From assembly GCA_965276755.1 (NCBI GenBank), contig OZ255625.1:2976001-3040000 (forward strand): a DNA stretch of 64,000 nucleotides. Direction: 5' to 3'. The notes beneath the pieces were generated by a model. The model did no database searches and had not been told where the DNA came from. It was given only the letters and a program-made list of their open reading frames with translations. Shown piece by piece: positions 41,902-49,431 of the stretch. Numbering within the stretch: position 1 is the first letter of the stretch; each line of letters starts with the position of its first letter. Source of the stretch: CAJCIS01 sp965276755. GTDB taxonomy: Bacteria > Pseudomonadota > Alphaproteobacteria > Acetobacterales > Acetobacteraceae. The translations under genes and the position numbers were made by a program.

Positions 41902-43347
41902 TTACTCGGACGCAAGACGTGCCCCCAGCGTCCGGCGGCCTCTGCCGATTGGACGACCCTCTCGGCCCTGCTGACCAGCGCCGGCGACCGCTGCCTGGTT
42001 GCGGCGCCGTTTCAACTTCGCCTCGGGTGCCTCCTCGGGCGGCGCGATGCTCACGCCCTGCGCGGCCAACTTCTCCGCCATCGGTGTCAACAACGGATCA
42101 TCGGGTGCAATGCGCCTGGCGCCCTTGAAGGCGGCCGCCGCAGCCCTCAGGTCGCCCAACTTGAGATGTTGCTCAGCCAGATCCAACCGCACGCCGATAT
42201 TGCGCGCATCCGTCCGCAACACGTGCATCAGGGCCGCAATCGAGCGTTTTGGGTCGCCTGTCGCCTCGGCCAGCTTGGCCATTTGCTGGGACATGGCACG
42301 CTCGCGCGCCGCACCCATGTTCACGGCCTCGATCAGCGCGGCGCAAGCCGCGTCCGCCACGGCGCCGGGGTCTGGCGCCTCGTGCCGCACCGGCAATTTG
42401 GAAAAATCCATGGCGAATAACGTCTTGCGTTCGGGAAAATAGCGCGCGCGCACTGCCTCATTCGTTGCCTCGAAGCGCGCCATGAAGGCGCTCGCCTCAT
42501 CCTGCGTCGGTAGCCATCCCTTGCCGCGTGCTGTGCGCGTCACCGCATCCGATATCCTGTTCCACATAAAGCCGTCGCGCCGCTTGCCCTCGCTGATCTT
42601 ATCCAGCAGCTCACCGGCACGGAGCAGCACCTGCTGGCCAACCAGGTTCATCGACGGATTGCGCTCGCGCTTGTCCTCGTCCTCGGCGGCATCGAGTCTG
42701 ATGCGGCAGAGGGCGAAGAAATCCTCCACCACATCGAACGCCGCGGAGCTGGTGCGCTCGAACAGGCGTGGCATCATGGCAGATTCGCCGAAAACCTCCG
42801 CCCAGCGTGTCACCAGGTCGAGATAATCGTAATCCTGGTTATAGCCGAGCTTCACGCCGGCGATATCGGGCGTGTAGAGATTGCCCATGCGCAAATTCTG
42901 CGCGTACATGCTGCTGTAGTGGCTGTCCTGGCGGCGCAGGTAGATGATGACGGTCATTTTGGAGAACATCGGCGCCAAATAGTCGTGCAGGCGCTGGATT
43001 TCGTCGCGCTTGCGCAGCAGCAGGCTGAATTGTTCGGCCGATATGATGACGCGGTCGATCTTCTTCTTCGGCAGCGCCTGGATTTCCTGGACGAACTCCT
43101 CGCGGTAGGCGGCCATGCGCGCGGCCGGTTCCATGCCCTGCCAGACCGGCTCGGGGATCCATTGCAGGTATTTTCCGGCCGTGGCGCTGCCGGCGGCCAG
43201 AAGCAGATGCCGCTTCGCGCCGCCATGGGTTTTCGGCCAATAGGCGCCCTGCGGCGGCAATTCGCGGCGGCGCGCGTCCAGCACCGCCTGGATTGACGTC
43301 GAACCCGTCTTCGTCGTGCCGATATGCAGGAAGAGTTCCGGAAGCAT
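41902..43347 (-). CDS. Sulfotransferase-like protein with TPR-like tail (copy 2)
   Basis: 481 residues, paralogue of the previous gene. MLPELFLHIGTTKTGSTSIQ, VIISAEQFSLLLRKRDEIQ and MTVIIYLRRQDSHYSSMYAQ preserve the PAPS-binding segments; the tail has AEQHLKLGDLRAAAAAFKGA and a long basic C-terminus. The ATG at 43347 is chosen because both copies begin MLPELFL; the in-frame extension to 43398 has no support. Divergence is spread over the length, so the duplication is not recent. It is transcribed upstream of copy 1 and probably in one unit. Confidence 0.75.
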   Translation of the reverse strand: MLPELFLHIGTTKTGSTSIQAVLDARRRELPPQGAYWPKTHGGAKRHLLLAAGSATAGKYLQWIPEPVWQGMEPAARMAAYREEFVQEIQALPKKKIDRVIISAEQFSLLLRKRDEIQRLHDYLAPMFSKMTVIIYLRRQDSHYSSMYAQNLRMGNLYTPDIAGVKLGYNQDYDYLDLVTRWAEVFGESAMMPRLFERTSSAAFDVVEDFFALCRIRLDAAEDEDKRERNPSMNLVGQQVLLRAGELLDKISEGKRRDGFMWNRISDAVTRTARGKGWLPTQDEASAFMARFEATNEAVRARYFPERKTLFAMDFSKLPVRHEAPDPGAVADAACAALIEAVNMGAARERAMSQQMAKLAEATGDPKRSIAALMHVLRTDARNIGVRLDLAEQHLKLGDLRAAAAAFKGARRIAPDDPLLTPMAEKLAAQGVSIAPPEEAPEAKLKRRRNQAAVAGAGQQGREGRPIGRGRRTLGARLASE

Positions 43348-43416
43348 GCTGTAACACCCAAAAGATATGGCGAATGTGCCTTGGGCGGCGCGGCGCATGC
43401 GCCGCCTTTATCCGCC

Positions 43417-43484
43417 CAAGCCCCCAAACCCCCCGTCTAAAATAGTGACGGGGAGTCTGGGGGGACCGGCACGGTCCCCCCAGT
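43417..43484. repeat. Family B doublet, partial left arm (B6)
   Basis: CAAGCCCCCAAACCCCCCGTC, then after 10 bp GACGGGGAGTCTGG and GGGGACCG-GCA-CGGTCCCC. It lies between divergent genes (sulfotransferase and pseudokinase), unlike most copies of this family. Confidence 0.7.
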
Positions 43485-43571
43485 TCTTGGCTTGCTCTAT
43501 CCCGCTCCGCCCCCCAGGCGCAACGCCCGCCTCACCCCTTCTTTACCAACACGCGCCCATCCTGCACCCGC

Positions 43572-45554
43572 ATGGACGAGACCATAGCCACCCACTACAC
43601 GCCGACCCAACCCGCCACCCCTCTGCCGGTAGGCGGCCTCTCCGCCTATGCGGTCACTGACAAGCGAAACCCCAGCCGCCGCCTGATCGCCGTCCAGACC
43701 CACCCCGACCTGCCGCCCCGCCTGCGCGCCCTGACCGGCCGCACCGCCACGCCAGTGCCGCACGCGCTCATGCCGCTCGACCACGGGCCCGGCCCCCCGC
43801 CCGCGGGCGGGCACGCCCTCTTCGTCATCTGCCCCGAACTCCCCGGTCCCGCACTCACGGCCGACCCGCGCCCCTGGCCGGAGGCTGAAATCATCCGCTG
43901 CCTCCTCGTCCCCGCCGCCGCGGCGCTGGACGCGCTGGCCGAACGCGGCCTCACCCACCGCGCCATCAACCCGTCCAACATCTTCCGCGCAGGCCCGGGC
44001 GAGAAAATCGTGCTCGGTCCGTGCTGGGCCGCCCCGCCCGCCAGCCTGCAGCCCGCCGCCTTCGAACCACCCTATTCCGCCCAATGCCTGCCCGCCGGCC
44101 GCGGCGAAGGCAGCCCCCATGACGACACCTACGCGCTCGGCGTCACCATGCTGTGGTGCGCCCTCGGGGCGGCCAACCCCATCGTCGCCGCATGGGCCGA
44201 GGAGGAAGCGCTGCTGCGCCGCAAGCTCTCGGCCGGCAGCCTGGCCGCCCTTGTCGGCCAGGCGCGCATCAGCCCCATGCTGACCGACCTGCTGCGCGGC
44301 ATGCTCGCCGAAGACCCCGACCACCGCCCCTCCGCCGCCCTGCTGCTCGACCCCGAGCAGGCGCGCACCCGCCGCATCGCCACCCGCGCCGCCCCCCGCG
44401 CCCAGCGCGGGCTGGAAATCGATGGCCAGCTTGCCTTCACGACGCGTGAAGCCGCCCTGTTGCTGAGCCGCTCGGCCGATGCAGGCGCCTCGCTGCTGCG
44501 CAATGGCACAATGGGCGCCTGGCTGCGGCGCATGGTGGGCGATGGCCAGATCGCCCAGCGCCTGGACGAAGCCATGGCCCGCCTGGTCAACGAGCCGCCG
44601 TCCGATACCGCCAAGGCGGCCCACGCCTTCATCGCCCGCGCCGTGGCGGCACTCGACCCGCTGGCCCCCCTGATCTGGCGCGGCCAGGCCGTCTTCCCCG
44701 ATGGTGTGGCCGCCGCACTCGCGCATGCCAGCGCACATGCCGGCCTGTCCGGCCAGAACGCGCTGATCGCCACGCTCGAGGAGGTCCTGGGCCAGGATAT
44801 CACCGCCGCCTGGGTCTTCGGCCGGCTGCCGCGACCCGATATCGTGCGCATGCAGCAGGAGGTGCGGGACTGCCGGAGCTGGCTCGGCACCCGCGGCATG
44901 GCCGGCGGGCTGCCGCGCGTGCTCTACGGCGGCAACCCGGCGCTGGCCTGCGCCTCGCCCCTGCTCGCCGGCCGGGCGGTGGCGCGCCTGACCGACCTGC
45001 TGCCCGCACTGGATGAGGCCGCGGCCAACACCGATCGAAAGCGCATCCCGATCGACCTGCACATAGTGGCCTTCATAGCCGCCCACGCCGATGCCGCCGT
45101 GCTGGGCGATGCGGCCCGGCTGGCCGCGCTGCACACCGCGGCGGACCGCCTGACCGCCATGGCCCTGTTCGGCCGCCTGCAGCAGCGCCTGAACGCCGGC
45201 AGCCTGCCAAGCCTGGCCGCATGGCTTCTGGAAAGCGGAATGGCCGAGCTGGGCCAATGGCGTTCGATCGCCACCCGCCGCAGCCTTGCGCACAAGCTCG
45301 CCGAGCACGCCGCCGCCGGTCAGATCGCGCCGATGGCGGCCCTGCTTCGCGACGGCAGCGGGCGCGCGCAGGACGAGGCCGTCGCCGCCCGCGCCACCCA
45401 GCGCCTGGCCGAGATTGAGGCCATGCTGGCAGCCCTCCAATCCAGCGGCGCGCACCGCCAGGCGGCGGCGCGGCGCACGGGGCAGGAGATCGCGACCGGC
45501 CTCAGCCTGATCTCGCTTCTGGGCGGCGCACTCGCCGTGGCGCTGGGCGGATGA
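43572..45554 (+). CDS. Pseudokinase-like protein with C-terminal membrane anchor
   Basis: 660 residues. Residues about 20-250 follow a protein-kinase fold: a catalytic-loop equivalent ERGLTHRAINPSNIFRAG near 129 that keeps HR and N but has Ala for the catalytic Asp, an activation-segment region with QPAAFEPPYSAQCLPAGRG, subdomain IX DDTYALGVTMLWCALG near 185, and LTDLLRGMLAEDPDHRPSA, the subdomain XI Arg. No DFG is seen, so it is probably inactive. The middle is a long helical region with QEVRDCRSWLGTRGMAGGLP. The last 19 residues are a membrane segment. It is followed after 34 bp by a small membrane protein gene. The partner is unknown. Confidence 0.7.
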   Translation: MDETIATHYTPTQPATPLPVGGLSAYAVTDKRNPSRRLIAVQTHPDLPPRLRALTGRTATPVPHALMPLDHGPGPPPAGGHALFVICPELPGPALTADPRPWPEAEIIRCLLVPAAAALDALAERGLTHRAINPSNIFRAGPGEKIVLGPCWAAPPASLQPAAFEPPYSAQCLPAGRGEGSPHDDTYALGVTMLWCALGAANPIVAAWAEEEALLRRKLSAGSLAALVGQARISPMLTDLLRGMLAEDPDHRPSAALLLDPEQARTRRIATRAAPRAQRGLEIDGQLAFTTREAALLLSRSADAGASLLRNGTMGAWLRRMVGDGQIAQRLDEAMARLVNEPPSDTAKAAHAFIARAVAALDPLAPLIWRGQAVFPDGVAAALAHASAHAGLSGQNALIATLEEVLGQDITAAWVFGRLPRPDIVRMQQEVRDCRSWLGTRGMAGGLPRVLYGGNPALACASPLLAGRAVARLTDLLPALDEAAANTDRKRIPIDLHIVAFIAAHADAAVLGDAARLAALHTAADRLTAMALFGRLQQRLNAGSLPSLAAWLLESGMAELGQWRSIATRRSLAHKLAEHAAAGQIAPMAALLRDGSGRAQDEAVAARATQRLAEIEAMLAALQSSGAHRQAAARRTGQEIATGLSLISLLGGALAVALGG

Positions 45555-45588
45555 GTGCGCGCGCGCCTAGCCGCGGTGGGCGCTGAGC

Positions 45589-46035
45589 ATGGCCGCCAAG
45601 GCGGGAGCCAAGGCAGAAGGCGGCTCGAAGACCTGGCTGCTGGGGGTTGCGTGCGGCGCGGCGGTCACCTTTGCCACGCCCTCGGCCATCTTGGCCGGCG
45701 TGCTGCTCGCCCCTGGGCTGATCTGCGCCCTGTTCGACCGGCAGGCCGGCAAGGCCGTGACACGTGTGGTTTTCGTTTCGGGCGCGGGGCTGACCTTCGG
45801 GCCGCTGTGGCACCTCAATGCCGGCAGCCCGAGCATTACCGCGGCGCTGGACCTGCTGGCGGACCCGGGCGTGCTCTGCCCCGCCTGGCTGGCTGCGGCT
45901 TGCGGCTGGGCGGTATGCGAGGCTTTGCCCGTGCTGCTGCAAGCCACCGCAAACCGGCGCGCGGCGGGCCGTGTGGTGGCGTTGCTGGAGGAGGCGGCGG
46001 CGTTGCGGAAAGCTTGGGATTTTGAGGGAGAGTAA
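45589..46035 (+). CDS. Membrane protein paired with the pseudokinase
   Basis: 148 residues with about four hydrophobic segments: KTWLLGVACGAAVTFATPSA, ILAGVLLAPGLICALFD, VVFVSGAGLTFGPLWHL and PAWLAAACGWAVCEALPVLL, then a charged coiled-coil-like tail (RVVALLEEAAALRKAWDFEG). The start at 45589 follows AAGG-like sequence. Same direction and 34 bp from the pseudokinase gene, so probably an operon and an interaction partner at the membrane. No named family recognised. Confidence 0.65.
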   Translation: MAAKAGAKAEGGSKTWLLGVACGAAVTFATPSAILAGVLLAPGLICALFDRQAGKAVTRVVFVSGAGLTFGPLWHLNAGSPSITAALDLLADPGVLCPAWLAAACGWAVCEALPVLLQATANRRAAGRVVALLEEAAALRKAWDFEGE

Positions 46036-46045
46036 AGGGTTAAGA

Positions 46046-46119
46046 AGGCCAGGGGCTCTGCCCCTGGACCCCGCTGGCGCCTCTAAAGATAGGGGTCCGG
46101 GGCAGAGCCCACAGGCCTT
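46046..46119. repeat. Family C palindromic element (C1)
   Basis: AAGGCCAGGGGCTCTGCCCC and TGGACCCCGCTGG, with a degenerate inverted arm GGGGTCCGGGGCAGAGCCC then AGGCCTT. It lies between convergent genes (46035 and 46137). The same family recurs at 62382-62551. Confidence 0.7.
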
Positions 46120-46136
46120 GGCATCTCCACCAACCC

Positions 46137-46544
46137 CTACTGCCGCCAAGGCAACCCATCAGCCTTCCACCCCGCAACCGCCCCCCGATGCCCCTCCGCA
46201 TCATGCGGACCCTCAAACCCCTGCGCGATATTGAGCACCCGCCCGAACCCCTCCGCCGCCGCCGCCTGCGCCGCGGCCATGCTCCGCACCCCGCTGCGAC
46301 ACAAAAAATATACCGTATGCCCTGGCTCCACCCCTGCATCCCGCAACTCCTCTACGAATGAGGAATTGACGTTCCCGCTCGGGAAATACTGCCACGACAC
46401 CAGCACCGCCTGCTTGCCCGCGCGCCGCAGATCGGGGATGCCAACATATTGCCACTCCGCATCCGTGCGCACGTCGACCAGTTGCGCGGTCGGATCACCG
46501 ATCAGCGCCTCCCATGCCTCCTGCGGCGAAACAACCTCGATCAC
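46137..46544 (-). CDS. Rhodanese-domain protein
   Basis: 135 residues, single rhodanese domain: VSPQEAWEALIGDPTAQLVD, VRTDAEWQYVGIPD, and the active-site loop FLCRSGVRSMAAAQ with catalytic Cys near residue 78, then IAQGFEGPHDAEGHRGAVAG. It transfers sulfane sulfur to thiophilic acceptors. Start taken as the GTG at 46544 with GAGGGGAG upstream; a longer form from 46589 is possible but would overlap the divergent cysteine synthase. Convergent with the membrane-protein gene. Confidence 0.85.
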   Translation of the reverse strand: MIEVVSPQEAWEALIGDPTAQLVDVRTDAEWQYVGIPDLRRAGKQAVLVSWQYFPSGNVNSSFVEELRDAGVEPGHTVYFLCRSGVRSMAAAQAAAAEGFGRVLNIAQGFEGPHDAEGHRGAVAGWKADGLPWRQ

Positions 46545-46587
46545 AGCAACGCTCCCCTCAGAACCGCCGCCCAAAAGGTGCCTGCCC

Positions 46588-47598
46588 ATGCCGCAAAACA
46601 CAATTGGCATGACCGCGCCCCGCCTTGCAGAAGATCTAGCCGGCGCCATCGGCAACACGCCTCTTATCCGCCTCGCCCATGCCTCCGCCCTGACCGGCTG
46701 CGACATCTCCGCCAAGGCCGAATTCATGAACCCCGGCGGCTCTGTCAAGGACCGCGCGGCGCTCGCCATCATCGAGGCTGCCGAAAAAGCCGGCCAACTT
46801 CCACCAGGCGGCACCATCGTCGAAGGCAGCGCCGGCAATACCGGCATCGGCCTGACCCTGGTCGCCAACGCGCGCGGCTACCGCACCGTCATCGTCATGC
46901 CCGAAACCCAAAGCCAGGAGAAAATCGACACCCTGCGCATGATCGGCGCCGATTTGCGCCTGGTCCCGGCAAAGCCCTTCCGCGACCCAGGCAATTACGT
47001 CCATGTCGCCAGCCGCCTCGCCGCCGACATGGGCGCCTTGCACGCCAACCAGTTCGACAACCTGGCCAACCGCGCCGGCCACCACCGGACGGGCGAAGAG
47101 ATCTGGGCTCAGACGAAGGGCCGCATAGACGCCTTCACCTGCGCCTGCGGCACCGGCGGCACGCTCGCCGGCGTCTCGGACGCACTCAAATCGGCCAATC
47201 CCAAAATCCGCATCGTCCTGGCTGACCCCGAAGGCAGCGGCCTCCACGGCTGGGTCAAAGCAAACGACCTCACCGTCACCGGCAGCTCGATCACCGAAGG
47301 CATCGGCCAGTCCCGCGTCCCCGCCAACCTGGAAAATGCTGCCATCGATGACGCCGTACGCATCTCCGACGCCGAAGCCCTCACCCAAATCTTTCACCTT
47401 CTGCGCCACGAAGGTCTCAGCGTCGGCGGCTCGGCGGGCATTAACATCGCCGCCGCCATCCGACTCGGCCACGCGCTCGGCCCCGGCAAGACGATCGTGA
47501 CCATTCTGTGCGATGGGGGCGCGCGCTACCAGAGCAAGCTCTTCAATCCGGCCTTTTTGCGCAGCAAGAACCTGACTGTGCCGGATTGGTTAGGGTAG
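46588..47598 (+). CDS. cysK: Cysteine synthase (PLP-dependent)
   Basis: 336 residues. O-acetylserine sulfhydrylase family, fold-type II PLP enzyme. The PLP Lys is in FMNPGGSVKDRAALAIIEAA near residue 53; phosphate-binding loop VEGSAGNTGIGLTL; MPETQSQEKIDTLRMIGAD; second phosphate site FTCACGTGGTLAGVSDAL; GGSAGINIAAAIRLG. The ATG at 46588 has AAGGTG 7 nt upstream; 46609 is an alternative. It is divergent from the rhodanese gene with 43 bp between starts, so the pair may share control in sulfur metabolism. The MPETQSQEK variant is typical of a CysK/CysM-related clade; the exact sulfur donor is not decided. Confidence 0.9.
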   Translation: MPQNTIGMTAPRLAEDLAGAIGNTPLIRLAHASALTGCDISAKAEFMNPGGSVKDRAALAIIEAAEKAGQLPPGGTIVEGSAGNTGIGLTLVANARGYRTVIVMPETQSQEKIDTLRMIGADLRLVPAKPFRDPGNYVHVASRLAADMGALHANQFDNLANRAGHHRTGEEIWAQTKGRIDAFTCACGTGGTLAGVSDALKSANPKIRIVLADPEGSGLHGWVKANDLTVTGSSITEGIGQSRVPANLENAAIDDAVRISDAEALTQIFHLLRHEGLSVGGSAGINIAAAIRLGHALGPGKTIVTILCDGGARYQSKLFNPAFLRSKNLTVPDWLG

Positions 47599-47607
47599 AA
47601 AATAAAG

Positions 47608-47707
47608 CTGGGTGGGGCGTGCCGCCCCCCCCAGACCCCCCGTCATCATTTTAGGCCTCGTCTAAATGATGACGGGGGGTTTGGGGGGGATGGCACATCC
47701 CCCCCAA
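47608..47707. repeat. Family B doublet (B7)
   Basis: CTGGGTGGGGCG-TGC-CGCCCCCCCCAG and ACCCCCCGTCATCATT, then AATGATGACGGGGGGTTTGG and GGGGATG-GCA-CATCCCCCC. Between two genes in the same direction (cysK and the CHRD gene). The inner ATGATGACGG/CCGTCATCAT arms also pair. Confidence 0.78.
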
Positions 47708-47747
47708 TCTTGCTTACGCTCAGACAATAAATCACCGGGAGAGAACC

Positions 47748-48188
47748 ATGCGCACACACCTGATCATCATCGCGGCTCTCATTGGCGCCGCGCCCGCCCT
47801 GGCTGCCACCGAGCATTTCCACGCCGTCCTGCTTGGCGCCAGCGAAACGCCGCCCACAGGTGTCGCAGGCGCCGGCATGCTGGACGCCACGCTGGATACC
47901 GCATCGCACACGCTGACCTACACGCTGACCTTTTCCGGTCTGACCGGCCCCGCAACCATGGCGCACTTCCACGGCCCCGCGGCAGCCGGCGTTGCTGCCG
48001 GCGTGCAGGTTGCCATCCGCGACAAGGCCAATCCCGGGCAGGCGGCGGCGCTCACCAGCCCGGTGAATGCGCAGGCGATCTTGACGGTCGATCAGCAGGG
48101 CCAGCTCGAAGGCGGCCTGTGGTATGTCAACGTCCACTCCGCGCAGTATCCCAAGGGCGAATTGCGCGGCCAGGTCACCAAGCAGTAG
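47748..48188 (+). CDS. CHRD-domain secreted protein
   Basis: 146 residues. Signal peptide MRTHLIIIAALIGAAPALAA with GGGAGAG upstream. The CHRD domain (named from chordin; bacterial members are secreted beta proteins of unknown function) shows FHAVLLGASETPPTGVAGAG, TLTYTLTFSGLTGPATMAHF, HGPAAAGVAAGVQVAI and WYVNVHSAQYPKGELRGQV. Convergent with rodZ by 2 bp. Function unknown; probably periplasmic. Confidence 0.88.
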   Translation: MRTHLIIIAALIGAAPALAATEHFHAVLLGASETPPTGVAGAGMLDATLDTASHTLTYTLTFSGLTGPATMAHFHGPAAAGVAAGVQVAIRDKANPGQAAALTSPVNAQAILTVDQQGQLEGGLWYVNVHSAQYPKGELRGQVTKQ

Positions 48189-48190
48189 AA

Positions 48191-49201
48191 CTAGCCCTGG
48201 CCGTCCGCCGCAGCCGCCGGCCGGGTGCGGGCGCGCGGCGGCGGCAGCTTGCCCGATTTGAGCATGTCCGCGTCCAGTGGCAGGTCCCGCCGCACCGCAC
48301 CGCTGCCGCCCAGCGAGGTGGGCATTGGCGCGCCATCGACATCGATCTGCGTGGCACCCGCATTGCCGGTGGTCAGCGAGGCGCCCTGCGCGTCGGCGGG
48401 CACCGGCCAGCTCTCCCCGGCGTGAAGCAGCTTGTTGAGCAGCGGCGGCCCGCTCTTTTGCTTGACCGTAAGCCAGGCGTCCGCGGTGGCGCGGATCACC
48501 ATGCGCGTGCCGGCAGGCGTTTTTGGCAGCGCGGCCGCGGGCGGGCTGGGCTGCTGGGTGGCGCCGGCCGCAGGCCCGGAAGGCGCCGGCTGGGTGCTCT
48601 GTGCCACGCTTGGAAGTGGTGCGGGCGTTAATACCGGCGCAGGCACTCCAGGTGCAGGCGCGCCGCCGGCAATGGGCGATGATGGCGGGCGGGCTGGTGC
48701 TGCGGCGGCCGGTGGCGCCGTGTTCGGCAGAAGCGAGGCGACCTGGGGCGAGGGCGCCGGCTTTTGCGCGTCGGTCACCATGCTGTCCGGGATCGGCGGC
48801 ACCGTCTCCACGGGCGTGGCCCGGTGCTCGGTCACCCAATACCAGCCGCCGTAAGCCCCAGCCAGGATAAAGACGCCGAGCAGCATCAGCGCGCCCGCCG
48901 GCAGCCCTCTCTGAGGAACCGGCGCCGGGAAGCGCAGCGCGGTCTGGCCATTGGCCAGCGTGGCATCGGCGCGGAAGCGGCGCGCCATGTCCTCGCCCGG
49001 CATACCGAGGGCAGCGGCATAGGCGCGCACGAAGCCGAGCGCGTAGGTGGTGCCAGGCAGCTCGGCGAGCTTTCCGGCCTCGATGGCTTCGAGATAGGAT
49101 TGGCGGATGCGCAGACTGGCCGCGAGCTGCGGCAATTCCCACCCGCGTGCCTGCCGCGCCGCCCGCATCTCGCCACCCAGCTCGGCTTGTGTCTCCGTCA
49201 T
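48191..49201 (-). CDS. rodZ: RodZ-like cytoskeletal membrane protein
   Basis: 336 residues. The cytoplasmic helix-turn-helix (MRAARQARGWELPQLAASLR, then IRQSYLEAIEAGKLAELPG and YALGFVRAYAAALGM) is the MreB-binding domain; a single membrane segment (LMLLGVFILAGAYGGWYWV) is near residue 107; a long Pro/Ala/Gln linker leads to a periplasmic DUF4115 beta domain (RMVIRATADAWLTVKQKSGP, LLNKLLHAGESWPVP, LTTGNAGATQIDVDG). Single-pass layout and domain order match RodZ. Start at 49201 with AGGAG; the in-frame extension to 49726 overlaps the divergent TPR gene. Role in rod shape is known for the family. Confidence 0.88.
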   Translation of the reverse strand: MTETQAELGGEMRAARQARGWELPQLAASLRIRQSYLEAIEAGKLAELPGTTYALGFVRAYAAALGMPGEDMARRFRADATLANGQTALRFPAPVPQRGLPAGALMLLGVFILAGAYGGWYWVTEHRATPVETVPPIPDSMVTDAQKPAPSPQVASLLPNTAPPAAAAPARPPSSPIAGGAPAPGVPAPVLTPAPLPSVAQSTQPAPSGPAAGATQQPSPPAAALPKTPAGTRMVIRATADAWLTVKQKSGPPLLNKLLHAGESWPVPADAQGASLTTGNAGATQIDVDGAPMPTSLGGSGAVRRDLPLDADMLKSGKLPPPRARTRPAAAADGQG

Positions 49202-49431
49202 GGCTCTCCTTCTAGGCGGTGACGCTTTGCTTGACACTATTGAAAGACGCTGGGTGCATCCCGGCCGCCAGGCAATGCAGAGGCGCACGGTTGATTTCAA
49301 CGCGCTTGGCGGGGAAGATAAGCCCCTATTGAGAAGCGGGCGCCCCGCCTCCAAAGCGGCGCGGTGACCAGAAGCGCGCGCGCAAGCGTTCGCCTCGCAA
49401 TGCCTGCGGCGCATCTTTGTCAGGACTTGGC

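Noticed and set aside
43497..45455. 652-codon minus-strand frame opposite the pseudokinase gene
   Set aside because: Gly/Arg/Gln-rich mirror; the plus-strand product has kinase landmarks and a membrane tail.
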